From a virus: a stretch of 22,727 nt of DNA. Under the pieces are notes generated by a model. The model had not been told where the DNA came from and searched no databases. It saw nothing but the letters and a program-made list of their open reading frames with translations. Positions 13,149 through 21,116 of the stretch are shown here, piece by piece (positions within the stretch are counted from its first letter, which is position 1; the number at the start of each line of letters is the position of its first letter). The stretch is taken from positions 1 through 22,727 of IMG/VR virus record IMGVR_UViG_3300042446_001086; one strand, given 5' to 3'. Position numbers and translations under genes: made by a program.

Positions 13149-14165
13149 TTAGTCTTTCTGACGGTTACGAATCATCGCAATGATGTCTGCTGCTCGGCTA
13201 GATGCCTCACCACCAGCGCTTTCTGCTTTCGGAGCAGGTGCTGAGAATGATTTTTCTGCTGTTGCAACTTCAGCTTCCCATGGTGCTGGTTCTTCAGCTG
13301 CCTTAGCTGGTGCCGGCGCTTGTCGAGCTGCCGGTGCGGCTACTGGTTTAGCTGCTCCGCCTTCTGCACTGTCTCGGCCACCGTAGCCTGCTGGCTTGAA
13401 GTATTGACCCCAACGATCCATGTCGAATGCTTCACCGTCAACTGACGCTTCAAACATTTCCTTGATAACCTTGAGCTCAACTTCACCTGGCTTTTTAGGC
13501 AAGAAGCCCTTTAAGTCATGAAGACCATACTGTGCAATAGCCGCATTTTCTGCTTCGCTTAGAGCACGTTCACGACGAGCCCATGTGCTGGTAGAGTAGT
13601 CAGCATAACCACCCTTGCTAGTTTTAGCAATCTTGAAATCCAAGCCACGGACATAGTCTGTTGGCAATTCTTCAATTTCACTATCCATCAACGCATTCTT
13701 AACAATGTTAAAAATTTGTGAGCCGATAATGAATCGACGAATTGGATTCTCTGGAGTTTTGTCTTCTTGTAGTTTGCTATCGACCACATAACCTTGGAAC
13801 AGGTAAGACTTCTTTTTCCAGTACTTACGACCCATATCTTCCAAAGACTTGTCTTTGAACCATGGACGCACTTCTGTCAATACTGGACATGTTTCACCCC
13901 ACATTTCCATACAAGGGACTTGAACAGTCACTGGTTTGGAATTAGTTTCACCTTTGACTCCGGCAAAAGGCAATTTAATCATTGCTCTTTCAATCCAGAA
14001 AAAAGTGTTGTTTGGATCTGCGTCTGGAAGGAATCGAACTGTAGTAGTTGTGCCTTCTGCGGCATTCCAGTGAGGATAAATTGCATTATCACCGCCGCCG
14101 GATTGCCCGCCGCCTTGTTGTGATGATGCTTGTAGTTTTGCGCGAATTTCTGCTAACGTTGCCAT
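13149..14165 (-). CDS. 32: gp32, single-stranded DNA-binding protein
   Basis: A 338-aa T4-type ssDNA-binding protein that coats replication and recombination intermediates. The N-terminal LAEIRAKLQASSQ segment corresponds to the cooperativity domain. The OB-fold core runs from IYPHWNAAEGTTTTVRFLPD to LDFKIAKTSKGGYADYSTS. A long Ala/Pro-rich linker (about 270-320) leads to a C-terminal helix (SRAADIIAMIRNRQKD). T4 gp32 binds zinc with one His and three Cys; here only C85 and C93 are seen in VPCMEMWGETCPV, so the zinc site is probably gone. AAGGA precedes ATG 14165. A late-type TATAAATA and a terminator hairpin lie in the 145-nt leader region. Confidence 0.92.
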   Translation of the reverse strand: MATLAEIRAKLQASSQQGGGQSGGGDNAIYPHWNAAEGTTTTVRFLPDADPNNTFFWIERAMIKLPFAGVKGETNSKPVTVQVPCMEMWGETCPVLTEVRPWFKDKSLEDMGRKYWKKKSYLFQGYVVDSKLQEDKTPENPIRRFIIGSQIFNIVKNALMDSEIEELPTDYVRGLDFKIAKTSKGGYADYSTSTWARRERALSEAENAAIAQYGLHDLKGFLPKKPGEVELKVIKEMFEASVDGEAFDMDRWGQYFKPAGYGGRDSAEGGAAKPVAAPAARQAPAPAKAAEEPAPWEAEVATAEKSFSAPAPKAESAGGEASSRAADIIAMIRNRQKD

Positions 14166-14219
14166 AATGTTTTTCCTTAATGTTGATTTATTATGCCTCT
14201 TCTTTAAAGCCCACTGACT

Positions 14220-14256
14220 AAAAAGAAAAACTGTGCATACGGTTAAGTATACACAG
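14220..14256 (-). terminator. Intrinsic terminator after the 773-aa gene, upstream of gp32
   Basis: The minus strand reads CTGTGTATAC-TTAACC-GTATGCACAG, a 10-bp stem with one G-U pair and 6-nt loop (forward 14231-14256), followed by TTTTTCTTTTT. It ends the structural block about 55 nt after the 773-aa stop. Because T4 gp32 mRNA has a structured leader used in autoregulation, part of it might also act in the gp32 leader. Confidence 0.85.
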
Positions 14257-14259
14257 TTC

Positions 14260-14267
14260 TATTTATA
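14260..14267 (-). promoter_or_regulatory. T4 late-type promoter TATAAATA upstream of gp32
   Basis: An exact TATAAATA on the minus strand, the T4 late -10 consensus, about 95 nt before the gp32 ATG. The expected start would fall at the edge of the terminator hairpin. Either it reads gp32 late, or it is a chance match in AT-rich DNA. Confidence 0.4.
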
Positions 14268-14310
14268 CACACAACCTAAAAGGCTGTTAAAATATGGTGT
14301 ATTTTGCCAA

Positions 14311-16632
14311 TTATTTTTTCTTGGCTAACAATGCTTTACCAGGTTCCGCTGCCTTATCTTTGGCCATTCTGTCTTTTTGTTTGCCAGCGGCTGCTTTATA
14401 TTCTGGGCCATTGATATCTCTATACGGTGTCTTTTGTTTTTCTTTTGGTCCAGACCCTTCTCCAAGACCGGCTAACTTCATAATTGCTGAAAGTTCTTCA
14501 CTGATGCCTAATTCTGCTTTTTTACGTGCCAGTCCTGCCGAGCTAGTTGGACTATTGGTTTTTTCTTTTTCTAAATCCTTAGTAGACATTTTCCAATCTC
14601 CGCCTTGTTCTTTGCGCTTGTACGCAGGGACTTGGCTCTTGTTTGGACCACTTTCTTCTTGTGCATTTTTTAATTTACCAGTGCGCTCTAAATCCTTTAA
14701 CATATCAATGCGATCACGATAGCCTGCAATACCTGGTTTGATATCATGTGCTGCCATACGTTGTTGGACAGATGGATTATCTGCGTGTTTCATTGTAGTA
14801 TCATATTGGTGACTATGTTGAGGATTCTTTTCCTCACCCATTTCTTCAACACGGCCTTTAATATTGCCCACTAGTTCTTTCAAACGTGCTAACCCATCTG
14901 TAGGTTCAACTGGGCCGGCCTGGCCGTGACGTTGTTGCCACTCTTGGGTTAATTTGTTCATAAATTTTTCTGCTATCTGTGCGGCTTGTTCGCCTGCTTC
15001 GTCGCCAAACTTTTCGCTAATAGATTTTTTAACATCTAACACAATGCCTTCTCCACCACGGAATGGTCCAACTTCTGGATTGTCACGATTGTAAAAACTC
15101 TTAACGATCTTGGCAACTTCTTGTACCATGCTACCTTCTTTACCTTCTGCTACAGGTGCAGGCTGCGCCCCTGCTTCAGGTGCAAGTGCAGGAACCGGTG
15201 CTGCGACTGCTGGGGCTTGTGGTGGTACTTCTTCGGGTTGATTGCTTATGCCTAGTGCTACTAATAGTTCAGGATAGTTGTCTTTTGCCCATACTTGTAA
15301 TACTTCAATAGGATCAGTTCCTGGATCTAAGTCAGCTGCTGCTTTTAATTTTTGTTCTAAATCAGTGTCTTCTAATCCAAAGCTGCTAAAGAACTGGAAT
15401 GACGTTTGACCATCTGGACCAAGTTCCATTTCTCCATTAGGTAATTCTGCTAATGCTTGCTTTAAATCTTCAACCTGATCATCTGTTAGTTTGCCTTGTT
15501 CTACTGCTTCTGCCCATTCTGCAAATTCGTTAAATGCATCTTCCTTAACATCTTCCTCGTCGTCACACTGGCATGGATCTTTGTGACATACTGAGCATGT
15601 GCTTTCTTTAACATAGTCTTCTAAATCAACTGTGTTTGTTTCTTGCATAATGCTGTGTAACAAGGGGAAGAAACTTGCTAGGTCTTCTTTAAAGTTTGTT
15701 TCTGTAAATTTTGATTTGTATGTTTCCATAGTTACAGGATCTAGTTCCATGACAGCTTGATCAACAGCTTCGCCGTCTAGTTCTGATAACCATGACTCAT
15801 AATGATGACGCTTACTTAGTCCTTCAATTGTTGCTTTTAGTTCGTTTAGTCGGCCTACGGCCCTGTCTGTAATGCCCATTGCGTCATCATGAAGAGAACT
15901 GCGTTGTACTTGTCTTTGGAATTCTTGTAATTGAGCAATTTGTTCGCTCATACGGATAATTGCTTTGCCCCCATGATCATGTGGAATACCTCCATGGTCA
16001 ATGTGTTGGGCCATTGCAAACGCACCTGCTGGGTGTATAAATGGATACTTGAAGCGTTCGCCTTCGCTGTTTTGGATAAAAATTGCCTTGATATTTTTTC
16101 GTTGACTACGAGCACCGGGATAAGTTTCATCCACAGCGTGTGCGTGTCGTACAATAACTTCTGTTGCGCCTTTAACTGCACGGCTTGTTTTTTTGGTACT
16201 CTTTTGGTTCCAGCGTGATTCGTTCATATTCATAGTGGGGTCTTCTTCCTTAGGGCCTTGCGTAGTAGCTAGATGTTGGAAATCATTTTTATCTAAATTA
16301 GATTTAGCAACGTCTCGAGTGTCAAAACGTAGTAATCTACGCATAGCAAATAATCTCATTTCTTTTAGAAATCCGTACCAAATTTGTTTTGCAGGATCAT
16401 CTTGATTTTCAGTAATTCCTTGACTGTAGTAAATTTTTAAACTTCCTAGGTCGTTTAAACTGATGCTCACGCGACCTAAGTTTACGTTTTCGTTAACAAA
16501 ATCAAAATCAAAGAATCTTGCTTCTGCAGGGTTGATAGTTACTGCACCTGTTTCGTCGCCCATTTCTAAATTTTGGAAACGGCTTCGAACTTTGTCGAAT
16601 AAATCTTGGCTAATAAGTTGGATAGGTTTCAT
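14311..16632 (-). CDS. Large virion-block protein, 773 aa
   Basis: A large hydrophilic protein of unknown role next to the terminase. Residues 1-110 form an alpha/beta domain (FDFDFVNENVNLGRVSISL). Residues 138-155 are ESRWNQKSTKKTSRAVKG, a motif shared with the C-terminus of the 434-aa protein. Residues 156-345 are His-rich and then helical. A cysteine knuckle with C346, C349, C354 and C356 may bind zinc. A Pro/Ala linker (465-495) follows, then a helical lysine-rich tail with ELSAIMKLAGL (713-723). It has no Shine-Dalgarno; an ATAAATA box lies 7 nt before the ATG. It resembles uncharacterised large structural proteins of marine T4-like phages. A scaffold, internal head or DNA-binding role is possible but unproven. 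Confidence 0.75.
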   Translation of the reverse strand: MKPIQLISQDLFDKVRSRFQNLEMGDETGAVTINPAEARFFDFDFVNENVNLGRVSISLNDLGSLKIYYSQGITENQDDPAKQIWYGFLKEMRLFAMRRLLRFDTRDVAKSNLDKNDFQHLATTQGPKEEDPTMNMNESRWNQKSTKKTSRAVKGATEVIVRHAHAVDETYPGARSQRKNIKAIFIQNSEGERFKYPFIHPAGAFAMAQHIDHGGIPHDHGGKAIIRMSEQIAQLQEFQRQVQRSSLHDDAMGITDRAVGRLNELKATIEGLSKRHHYESWLSELDGEAVDQAVMELDPVTMETYKSKFTETNFKEDLASFFPLLHSIMQETNTVDLEDYVKESTCSVCHKDPCQCDDEEDVKEDAFNEFAEWAEAVEQGKLTDDQVEDLKQALAELPNGEMELGPDGQTSFQFFSSFGLEDTDLEQKLKAAADLDPGTDPIEVLQVWAKDNYPELLVALGISNQPEEVPPQAPAVAAPVPALAPEAGAQPAPVAEGKEGSMVQEVAKIVKSFYNRDNPEVGPFRGGEGIVLDVKKSISEKFGDEAGEQAAQIAEKFMNKLTQEWQQRHGQAGPVEPTDGLARLKELVGNIKGRVEEMGEEKNPQHSHQYDTTMKHADNPSVQQRMAAHDIKPGIAGYRDRIDMLKDLERTGKLKNAQEESGPNKSQVPAYKRKEQGGDWKMSTKDLEKEKTNSPTSSAGLARKKAELGISEELSAIMKLAGLGEGSGPKEKQKTPYRDINGPEYKAAAGKQKDRMAKDKAAEPGKALLAKKK
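16168..16221 (-). repeat. Copy 1 of a shared 18-residue coding repeat
   Basis: Encodes ESRWNQKSTKKTSRAVKG inside the 773-aa protein (residues 138-155). It matches copy 2 at 18300-18353 with a single residue difference and high nucleotide identity. Confidence 0.9.
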
Positions 16633-16639
16633 AATATAT

Positions 16640-16646
16640 TATTTAT
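16640..16646 (-). promoter_or_regulatory. Late-promoter-like ATAAATA box before the 773-aa gene
   Basis: AATAAATA on the minus strand overlaps the gp17 stop codon and lies seven bases before the ATG. No Shine-Dalgarno-like purine run precedes that start. Confidence 0.4.
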
Positions 16647-18226
16647 TAATAATTGCTGATGTAGATAGGCATTGGCATTAGGAACTCGTCATCGCGTTCT
16701 TCACGCATTTTATCGTAAATAGCAGGATCCCACTCTTGTAGCATCAGCGCCATACGTATGACCAGCAATGTAGCACTGACTAGATCGTCGTGCATGCCAA
16801 CTTTAGCTTCAAAACTAACACCTTTTGCAATATACCCTTTAAGTTCGCTAATTAGAGGTTTAGAACGAACACGGAATCTTTTGCTTTCTACCAAGTGTTT
16901 TAATTTAGCACAGGCATTAATTTTACTTGAATTTGTGGTGTTAAATCCTTTGCGGAAGCGGCGAACGTGGCCTTTTTTGATTGGCTCACTTAGAAACAAT
17001 CCCGGAATACTTTCTTCACCTATTTCTTCAATGGCAACTAACGCTGCTTCTCCAATATTATTGTTTTCTACGGAATAATACAGACTTGTCTGCATTCCTT
17101 TATCAGCACACGCATCATTAATAAAGTTGCACAAGTCACGTAAAATACGTACTTGACCCTGGATAGTAGTTAAGTTATGTTGCCACTCTGCAACTTGTTC
17201 GAAGCTTGGGATTTCTAAAATCTGTATAGCTGCTGGGTCGCCGCCTGTACCTAAACTAGGGTCTAGTGCTATAAGATATGTAGACATGGGATTAATTTTT
17301 TTGTACCACCGTGCTTGCCCCATCTTCATGTACGGTTCATCACCTTCCATACCTGCAAGACAAATACTATTAATAAGTGTTTCATCAAATACCAAGAACT
17401 CGCAATCGTGTTCACGGCGAAATCGTTCTTCACCAATACGACTTCGTTCTTCGTTTGCCCAGTTTTCATCACGATCAGGATGTTCATTCCAATATGCTCT
17501 AAATGGAAAGAATCCGTTGCGGCCTACTGTTTGCTCATTGCCAAACTCATCAAACTTGTGATTAGCTTCTTTCCATATGTTGGCAAATTGATCTTCGTCA
17601 CTGTTAGGGGTAGATGTAATAATTGCTTTACCTCCAGTTGCTAGTGTAGGCGAAATGGATGTCCAGAACTCTGTAGCAATATTAGGTTCAACGAACGCAA
17701 ACTCGTCGGCGTATAGTAATGACAGAGACAACCCTCGACCAGTTGTTTCAGTTGTTGTCTGTGCAATAATGCGCGAGCCGTTGTCAAATTCAATACTTTG
17801 TTTATTATAACTTTTAACGCCGCATCGAATATGATCAGCACATAACTCATAGGCATATCGAATACGCGACATAATTTCTTGAGCACCAGTAAACTTGTGC
17901 GCTGCAACTAACACAGTTGCATCAGGAATAAACATAGCGTACCATAACAAGTATCCTGCTGCTGTAGTTGTTTTACCTGTTTGTCGAGGTAGTAGATTTA
18001 CATTAAAGCGATTTCCATGATAGCTGTCAATTAATCTTTTTTGATACTCAAACGGCTCGTATTTTAATTTGCCTTTAGTAGGATGCTGGATATAGAAAAA
18101 GTTGTCAAGGAAATAATGGGGTCCGTTAATCGGATCCGTGCATTTTAGTAGATCTTCGATGTCTTTTTCAGTGTACTTGTTAGAACTGTACGCAGTCTTG
18201 ACTAGTTTGTTATCTGTATATGCCAT
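16646..18226 (-). CDS. 17: Terminase large subunit (gp17)
   Basis: A 526-aa packaging motor and nuclease. The ATPase domain has Walker A RQTGKT (81-86), Walker B LLYADEF (170-176) and coupling motif TSTPN (204-208). The C-terminal RNase H-fold nuclease has D322 in ALDPSLGTGGDP, E387 in YSVENNN and the HDD (479-481) of MHDDLVSA. It docks on the portal and cuts concatemers. Length is close to cyanophage gp17 and shorter than T4 (610 aa), lacking the N-terminal extension. The ATG lacks a Shine-Dalgarno and is preceded by a terminator and TTAAATA five bases upstream. Confidence 0.96.
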   Translation of the reverse strand: MAYTDNKLVKTAYSSNKYTEKDIEDLLKCTDPINGPHYFLDNFFYIQHPTKGKLKYEPFEYQKRLIDSYHGNRFNVNLLPRQTGKTTTAAGYLLWYAMFIPDATVLVAAHKFTGAQEIMSRIRYAYELCADHIRCGVKSYNKQSIEFDNGSRIIAQTTTETTGRGLSLSLLYADEFAFVEPNIATEFWTSISPTLATGGKAIITSTPNSDEDQFANIWKEANHKFDEFGNEQTVGRNGFFPFRAYWNEHPDRDENWANEERSRIGEERFRREHDCEFLVFDETLINSICLAGMEGDEPYMKMGQARWYKKINPMSTYLIALDPSLGTGGDPAAIQILEIPSFEQVAEWQHNLTTIQGQVRILRDLCNFINDACADKGMQTSLYYSVENNNIGEAALVAIEEIGEESIPGLFLSEPIKKGHVRRFRKGFNTTNSSKINACAKLKHLVESKRFRVRSKPLISELKGYIAKGVSFEAKVGMHDDLVSATLLVIRMALMLQEWDPAIYDKMREERDDEFLMPMPIYISNY

Positions 18227-18231
18227 GCATT

Positions 18232-18238
18232 TATTTAA
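18232..18238 (-). promoter_or_regulatory. Late-promoter-like TTAAATA box before gp17
   Basis: TTAAATA directly after the terminator T tract and five bases before the gp17 ATG. Since the terminator stops upstream transcripts, gp17 needs its own promoter, and this box is the only candidate in the 15-nt gap. Confidence 0.55.
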
Positions 18239-18240
18239 TG

Positions 18241-18268
18241 AAAAAAATAGACCCCGAAGGGTCTATTT
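18241..18268 (-). terminator. Intrinsic terminator between the 434-aa gene and gp17
   Basis: On the minus strand AAATAGACCC-TTCG-GGGTCTATTT is a perfect 10-bp stem with a UUCG tetraloop (forward arms 18245-18254 and 18259-18268), followed by a T tract. It lies 17 nt beyond the 434-aa stop and isolates gp17 from upstream transcription. Confidence 0.95.
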
Positions 18269-18284
18269 GGTAAAACAAGTTTGA

Positions 18285-19589
18285 TCAGTTTTTTGACACA
18301 CCTTTAACTGCGCGGCTGGTTTTTTTAGAACTCTTTTGGTTCCAACGGGATTCTTGTAGGCCTTGCTCCCTATACACTCCGTCCATATTTTGTTTACCTT
18401 GTCCACCAGTGGCTTGAGTTAAAGCAGTTAACAAATCATTAAATTTTAGTTTAGGATTAACTAACGCACCTGGTACAATAGTTTTATCGCCGTATACTAG
18501 ATCAGCATCGTCAAAATAAACAGGTGCGTCTTTTGGCAATCCTGCTTGTTTACGCAACCAGTTTGTAAGTTTCATTTGATCACCAGTTTTTTCATAATAT
18601 CGAACGACATTATAACCGTGTGCGCTGCCTTCCGCCACATATTGGTGTGTTCTATCTTTTAACATTGATAGTAGTTTTTCGGCAACTTCTTCTGGGTGAT
18701 CCTCATATGCACTACCTAAATTATATTGTAGCTCATCAAATTCTTTTTGTATATAAAGTCCAACAGGATGAGTGATATTGGGAGAATCGACTATTTTTAA
18801 AATAGTATCACTATTAAATTCTGGACTGTTTACTACTTTTCCAACTTTTTGCAGTAATGCATTGTTATCAACACTAGGACTCATTCTCGAAATAAACTGG
18901 TCACGTGGGGTGTTTGTTAGATCCCGACCTTGCTCGCCAAATTGTACACTTTCGGTTACAAACTTTTTATATTGTGCAAATAGATCTGTTACTGCTTCTT
19001 TCATATCTGCGTATGCTTTTGGACGATCTCCGTCCATTCTATCGCCTTGCCCTGGCTGATTCTCTTGATGAGCATGTGCATTGGCATCAAACTCGTCTTT
19101 GTCATTTGGGTCAGCTGGAGTATTGTCATACTCGTCAACTTTGTTTTTCTTTTCCATATCGTGATCATCCATGTCGTGATCACCATCGTTGTCTAGGTCG
19201 CCGTGTGCTTTATTAACATCGTCTTCACCGTTGTCATCCATTGGATTCAATTTGTCAATCACACTTCGCATGTTATCAGTTTGGCTCATAGGACCGCTTG
19301 CTGGTTCTAATGCGCCCGGTGCTGGTGGTGTGTTGTCTAGTGCAGGAGCTGCTGATACAGGCTTGTTCTGACCAGCAAGTTGCATGATAGTGGCTAGCAT
19401 GTTGCTTAGTTCATCACCGCTACCAGCAGTCATATTAATGCTTGCAGGCATCGATGGCTTCTCAGGAGCTAAGTCCATACCCATTTCTGGCATCATTCCA
19501 CATTCGCCAACTTGAACATTTTCCTTAACAATGTTAGGATTTTTAGAATCAAGTTCCGCTAGTCTTTTCATTACATCGATCATATACAT
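18285..19589 (-). CDS. Acidic virion-block protein with EF-hand-like loop, 434 aa
   Basis: Start ATG 19589 follows AAAGGA by seven bases; the longer open frame to 19658 lies inside the previous gene. Residues 60-73 (ELSNMLATIMQLAG) resemble a segment near the end of the 773-aa protein. A disordered Pro/Asp region follows, with DLDNDGDHDMDD (131-142) fitting a canonical 12-residue EF-hand/dockerin calcium loop (acids at 1, 3, 5, 9, 12 and Gly at 6). The second half is a folded helical domain (190-400). The final residues contain ESRWNQKSSKKTSRAVKG, shared with the 773-aa protein. A strong terminator comes right after the stop. Probably a capsid-associated or scaffold protein; not identified. 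Confidence 0.75.
   Translation of the reverse strand: MYMIDVMKRLAELDSKNPNIVKENVQVGECGMMPEMGMDLAPEKPSMPASINMTAGSGDELSNMLATIMQLAGQNKPVSAAPALDNTPPAPGALEPASGPMSQTDNMRSVIDKLNPMDDNGEDDVNKAHGDLDNDGDHDMDDHDMEKKNKVDEYDNTPADPNDKDEFDANAHAHQENQPGQGDRMDGDRPKAYADMKEAVTDLFAQYKKFVTESVQFGEQGRDLTNTPRDQFISRMSPSVDNNALLQKVGKVVNSPEFNSDTILKIVDSPNITHPVGLYIQKEFDELQYNLGSAYEDHPEEVAEKLLSMLKDRTHQYVAEGSAHGYNVVRYYEKTGDQMKLTNWLRKQAGLPKDAPVYFDDADLVYGDKTIVPGALVNPKLKFNDLLTALTQATGGQGKQNMDGVYREQGLQESRWNQKSSKKTSRAVKGVSKN
18300..18353 (-). repeat. Copy 2 of a shared 18-residue coding repeat
   Basis: Encodes ESRWNQKSSKKTSRAVKG four residues from the C-terminus of the 434-aa protein. It has the same orientation as copy 1 and lies about 2.1 kb from it, with gp17 in between. 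Confidence 0.9.
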
Positions 19590-19590
19590 A

Positions 19591-20178
19591 TTATTTTCCT
19601 TTGCTGCCAAATAGGCTTGTATTACCTGGCTCTGCATCCGTATTATATTTGGCAGCACCTTCTGTTGGAATTTCTTCGCCGCGTTCCTTGCGTTGAAGTT
19701 TCAAGATATCATTTAATTCCTTAACAAAACCTGTATTATACTTATCACCGTAGTAGTCTTCAAACTGCGGACTACCTGCTTCTTTATAGTCGGGATCTAG
19801 CAATAATGCGCCTTCTCTTTTCTCAGCGGGCATTTGATATTCTTCACTTGGCTCGCCTGGTCGACGAACTACGAGATTTTGTTTACCGATGCCTAACTCA
19901 GTTGCTAGATACTCCGTTAGTTCAAATTGTGTTGTTGGAAAATCTAGAGTAACTTCATAGATGTTTACTTCGCAATTTTTAACTTGAGGAAAGTCCAACG
20001 GCACTGCTTGGATAGGCGTCTTTGATTTTTTAAAGCCCGTCAAGGTATTTTCGTTAGTAAAACGCCCTAGCAAACGCTTCATTGTATCTTCTTGTTCAGT
20101 AGACATTTCTCCTGCAATTTTAATGCGGAAGTCATATTGCTTCTTAGATTCGGTTAGGTATTCGGTGAATGATTTCAT
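19591..20178 (-). CDS. Conserved packaging-block protein, 195 aa
   Basis: A 195-aa protein starting MKSFTEYLTESKKQYDFRIK, with an alternating strand/helix domain (VKNCEVNIYEVTLDFPTTQFEL, LTEYLATELGIGKQNLVVRR) and a hydrophilic tail. The ferredoxin-like rhythm of two beta-alpha-beta units is visible. I recall similar genes beside terminase in marine T4-like phages, without assigned function. Its end supplies the ribosome-binding site for the 434-aa gene. No Shine-Dalgarno precedes its own ATG; an ATAAATA box overlapping the gp16 stop lies seven bases upstream. Confidence 0.7.
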   Translation of the reverse strand: MKSFTEYLTESKKQYDFRIKIAGEMSTEQEDTMKRLLGRFTNENTLTGFKKSKTPIQAVPLDFPQVKNCEVNIYEVTLDFPTTQFELTEYLATELGIGKQNLVVRRPGEPSEEYQMPAEKREGALLLDPDYKEAGSPQFEDYYGDKYNTGFVKELNDILKLQRKERGEEIPTEGAAKYNTDAEPGNTSLFGSKGK

Positions 20179-20184
20179 AATAAT

Positions 20185-20664
20185 TTATTTATTCATATTC
20201 TTAAGTTTTTCAAGGATACTATTACGATCAGTGATAATATATCCTTGTCCTTCAACAGTGTCTCCACCTTCTTGACCGTGTTTTTTGTCAATTGCTAACT
20301 TTTTAAGCTGTAGATCAACCATCTTTAACTTTTTATCAATTTTTGCACTTTTTGCAGCAATTGCTTGAGTCATCATACTAGCTGCAACTTCAAACATTCG
20401 AGCACCATATCGTGCTTCAACATTCATGCCTAAATCCATTAAGTCGTCATATGCTTGTTCTGCTTTGTTTGCCAATGCGTCTAGCTCGCTATCTGCCATA
20501 TCCCCCAGTCCTTTTACCCTAGGTAAAGCTGAAGCAATTTTGTCTAATTCTTCTAACTTTTCTTGTAGGTCAATAGTTGCTACTGGCTCTGCGTCAACGG
20601 GTTTAGCATCTAATACAGATTCACTAGGTTCGATGTTTAATAGTTCTTCTAACTTCTTTGTCAT
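20185..20664 (-). CDS. 16: Terminase small subunit (gp16)
   Basis: 159 aa. An acidic N-terminal segment (LEELLNIEPSE, as in T4 gp16 where the protein begins with a similar LLDIEP) is followed by the central coiled-coil pair: SELDALANKAEQAYDDLMDLGMNVEARYGARMFEVAASMMTQAIAAKSAKIDKKLK, in separate helices, and a C-terminal IITDRNSILEKL like the T4 end. gp16 forms the ring that recognises concatemer ends and regulates gp17. Length is near the T4 protein (164 aa). It lies between gp4 and gp17 with two extra genes inserted before gp17. The ATG has no Shine-Dalgarno; ATAAGTA lies five bases upstream. Confidence 0.85.
   Translation of the reverse strand: MTKKLEELLNIEPSESVLDAKPVDAEPVATIDLQEKLEELDKIASALPRVKGLGDMADSELDALANKAEQAYDDLMDLGMNVEARYGARMFEVAASMMTQAIAAKSAKIDKKLKMVDLQLKKLAIDKKHGQEGGDTVEGQGYIITDRNSILEKLKNMNK
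20186..20192 (-). promoter_or_regulatory. Late-promoter-like ATAAATA box before the 195-aa gene
   Basis: AATAAATA on the minus strand, seven bases before the ATG and overlapping the gp16 stop codon. No Shine-Dalgarno is visible between the box and the start. Confidence 0.4.
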
Positions 20665-20669
20665 AATGT

Positions 20670-20676
20670 TACTTAT
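20670..20676 (-). promoter_or_regulatory. Late-promoter-like ATAAGTA box before gp16
   Basis: ATAAGTA (one mismatch to nTAAATA) lies five bases before the gp16 ATG, which has no Shine-Dalgarno. It overlaps the end of the gp4 gene. It is the weakest of the five boxes. Confidence 0.3.
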
Positions 20677-21116
20677 TATTTGTTACGACCATTATGGAAA
20701 ATATCGTGCTCATTTAGAATACGAAATTTAATTCCTTGATTTTTGCACCACGAACTGGCTGCGGCCCACTTGGCTTGATTCTTTACAAACTGTGCTTGGT
20801 TGTAGAGATTTTTACCAACTTTTTCTAATATTTGTTGATTTGCTGGTTTTACTTCCCATAGCTCTGCATGTTGCTTATGATTACGGTCAACAAACATTAC
20901 TAGAAAATCTGGTACATAAATTGACTGCTTTCCAGTTAATGGATCTCTATATGGAATTTTTACCGGCTCGCTTGACCATTGTTGTATAGCAGGATTTTCG
21001 TCACACATCCTCATTACAGCTATTTCCCAACTGCTGCGATAAATTGGGCCGGATGTGCCTACATATTTTTCGGGGTTTTTTAACTTGTAAGCCCCCTTAG
21101 AGAACTTTAAGCTCAT
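20676..21116 (-). CDS. 4: Head-completion protein gp4 (TnsA-like nuclease fold)
   Basis: 146 aa. IYRSSWEIAVMRMCDENP and QQWSSEPVKIPYRDP match the signature of T4 gp4/gp50, with the acidic residue of SSWE (E31). VPDF (D70) and WEVKP (E88, K90) form a restriction-enzyme-like E...D...ExK arrangement. In T4 the protein is needed to finish filled heads before tail joining and may trim DNA ends. Its ATG overlaps the previous stop (ATGA), so it is co-translated with the 123-aa gene. Confidence 0.88.
   Translation of the reverse strand: MSLKFSKGAYKLKNPEKYVGTSGPIYRSSWEIAVMRMCDENPAIQQWSSEPVKIPYRDPLTGKQSIYVPDFLVMFVDRNHKQHAELWEVKPANQQILEKVGKNLYNQAQFVKNQAKWAAASSWCKNQGIKFRILNEHDIFHNGRNK

Noticed and set aside
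13180-13386. Plus-strand open frame opposite the gp32 linker
   Set aside because: It is the reverse image of an Ala/Pro-rich coding stretch (GCN codons create stop-free opposite frames); low-complexity product and no ribosome-binding site.
14294-14722. 142-aa plus-strand open frame opposite the 773-aa gene
   Set aside because: It lies wholly opposite a well-supported gene, on the unused strand, and has no recognisable domain.
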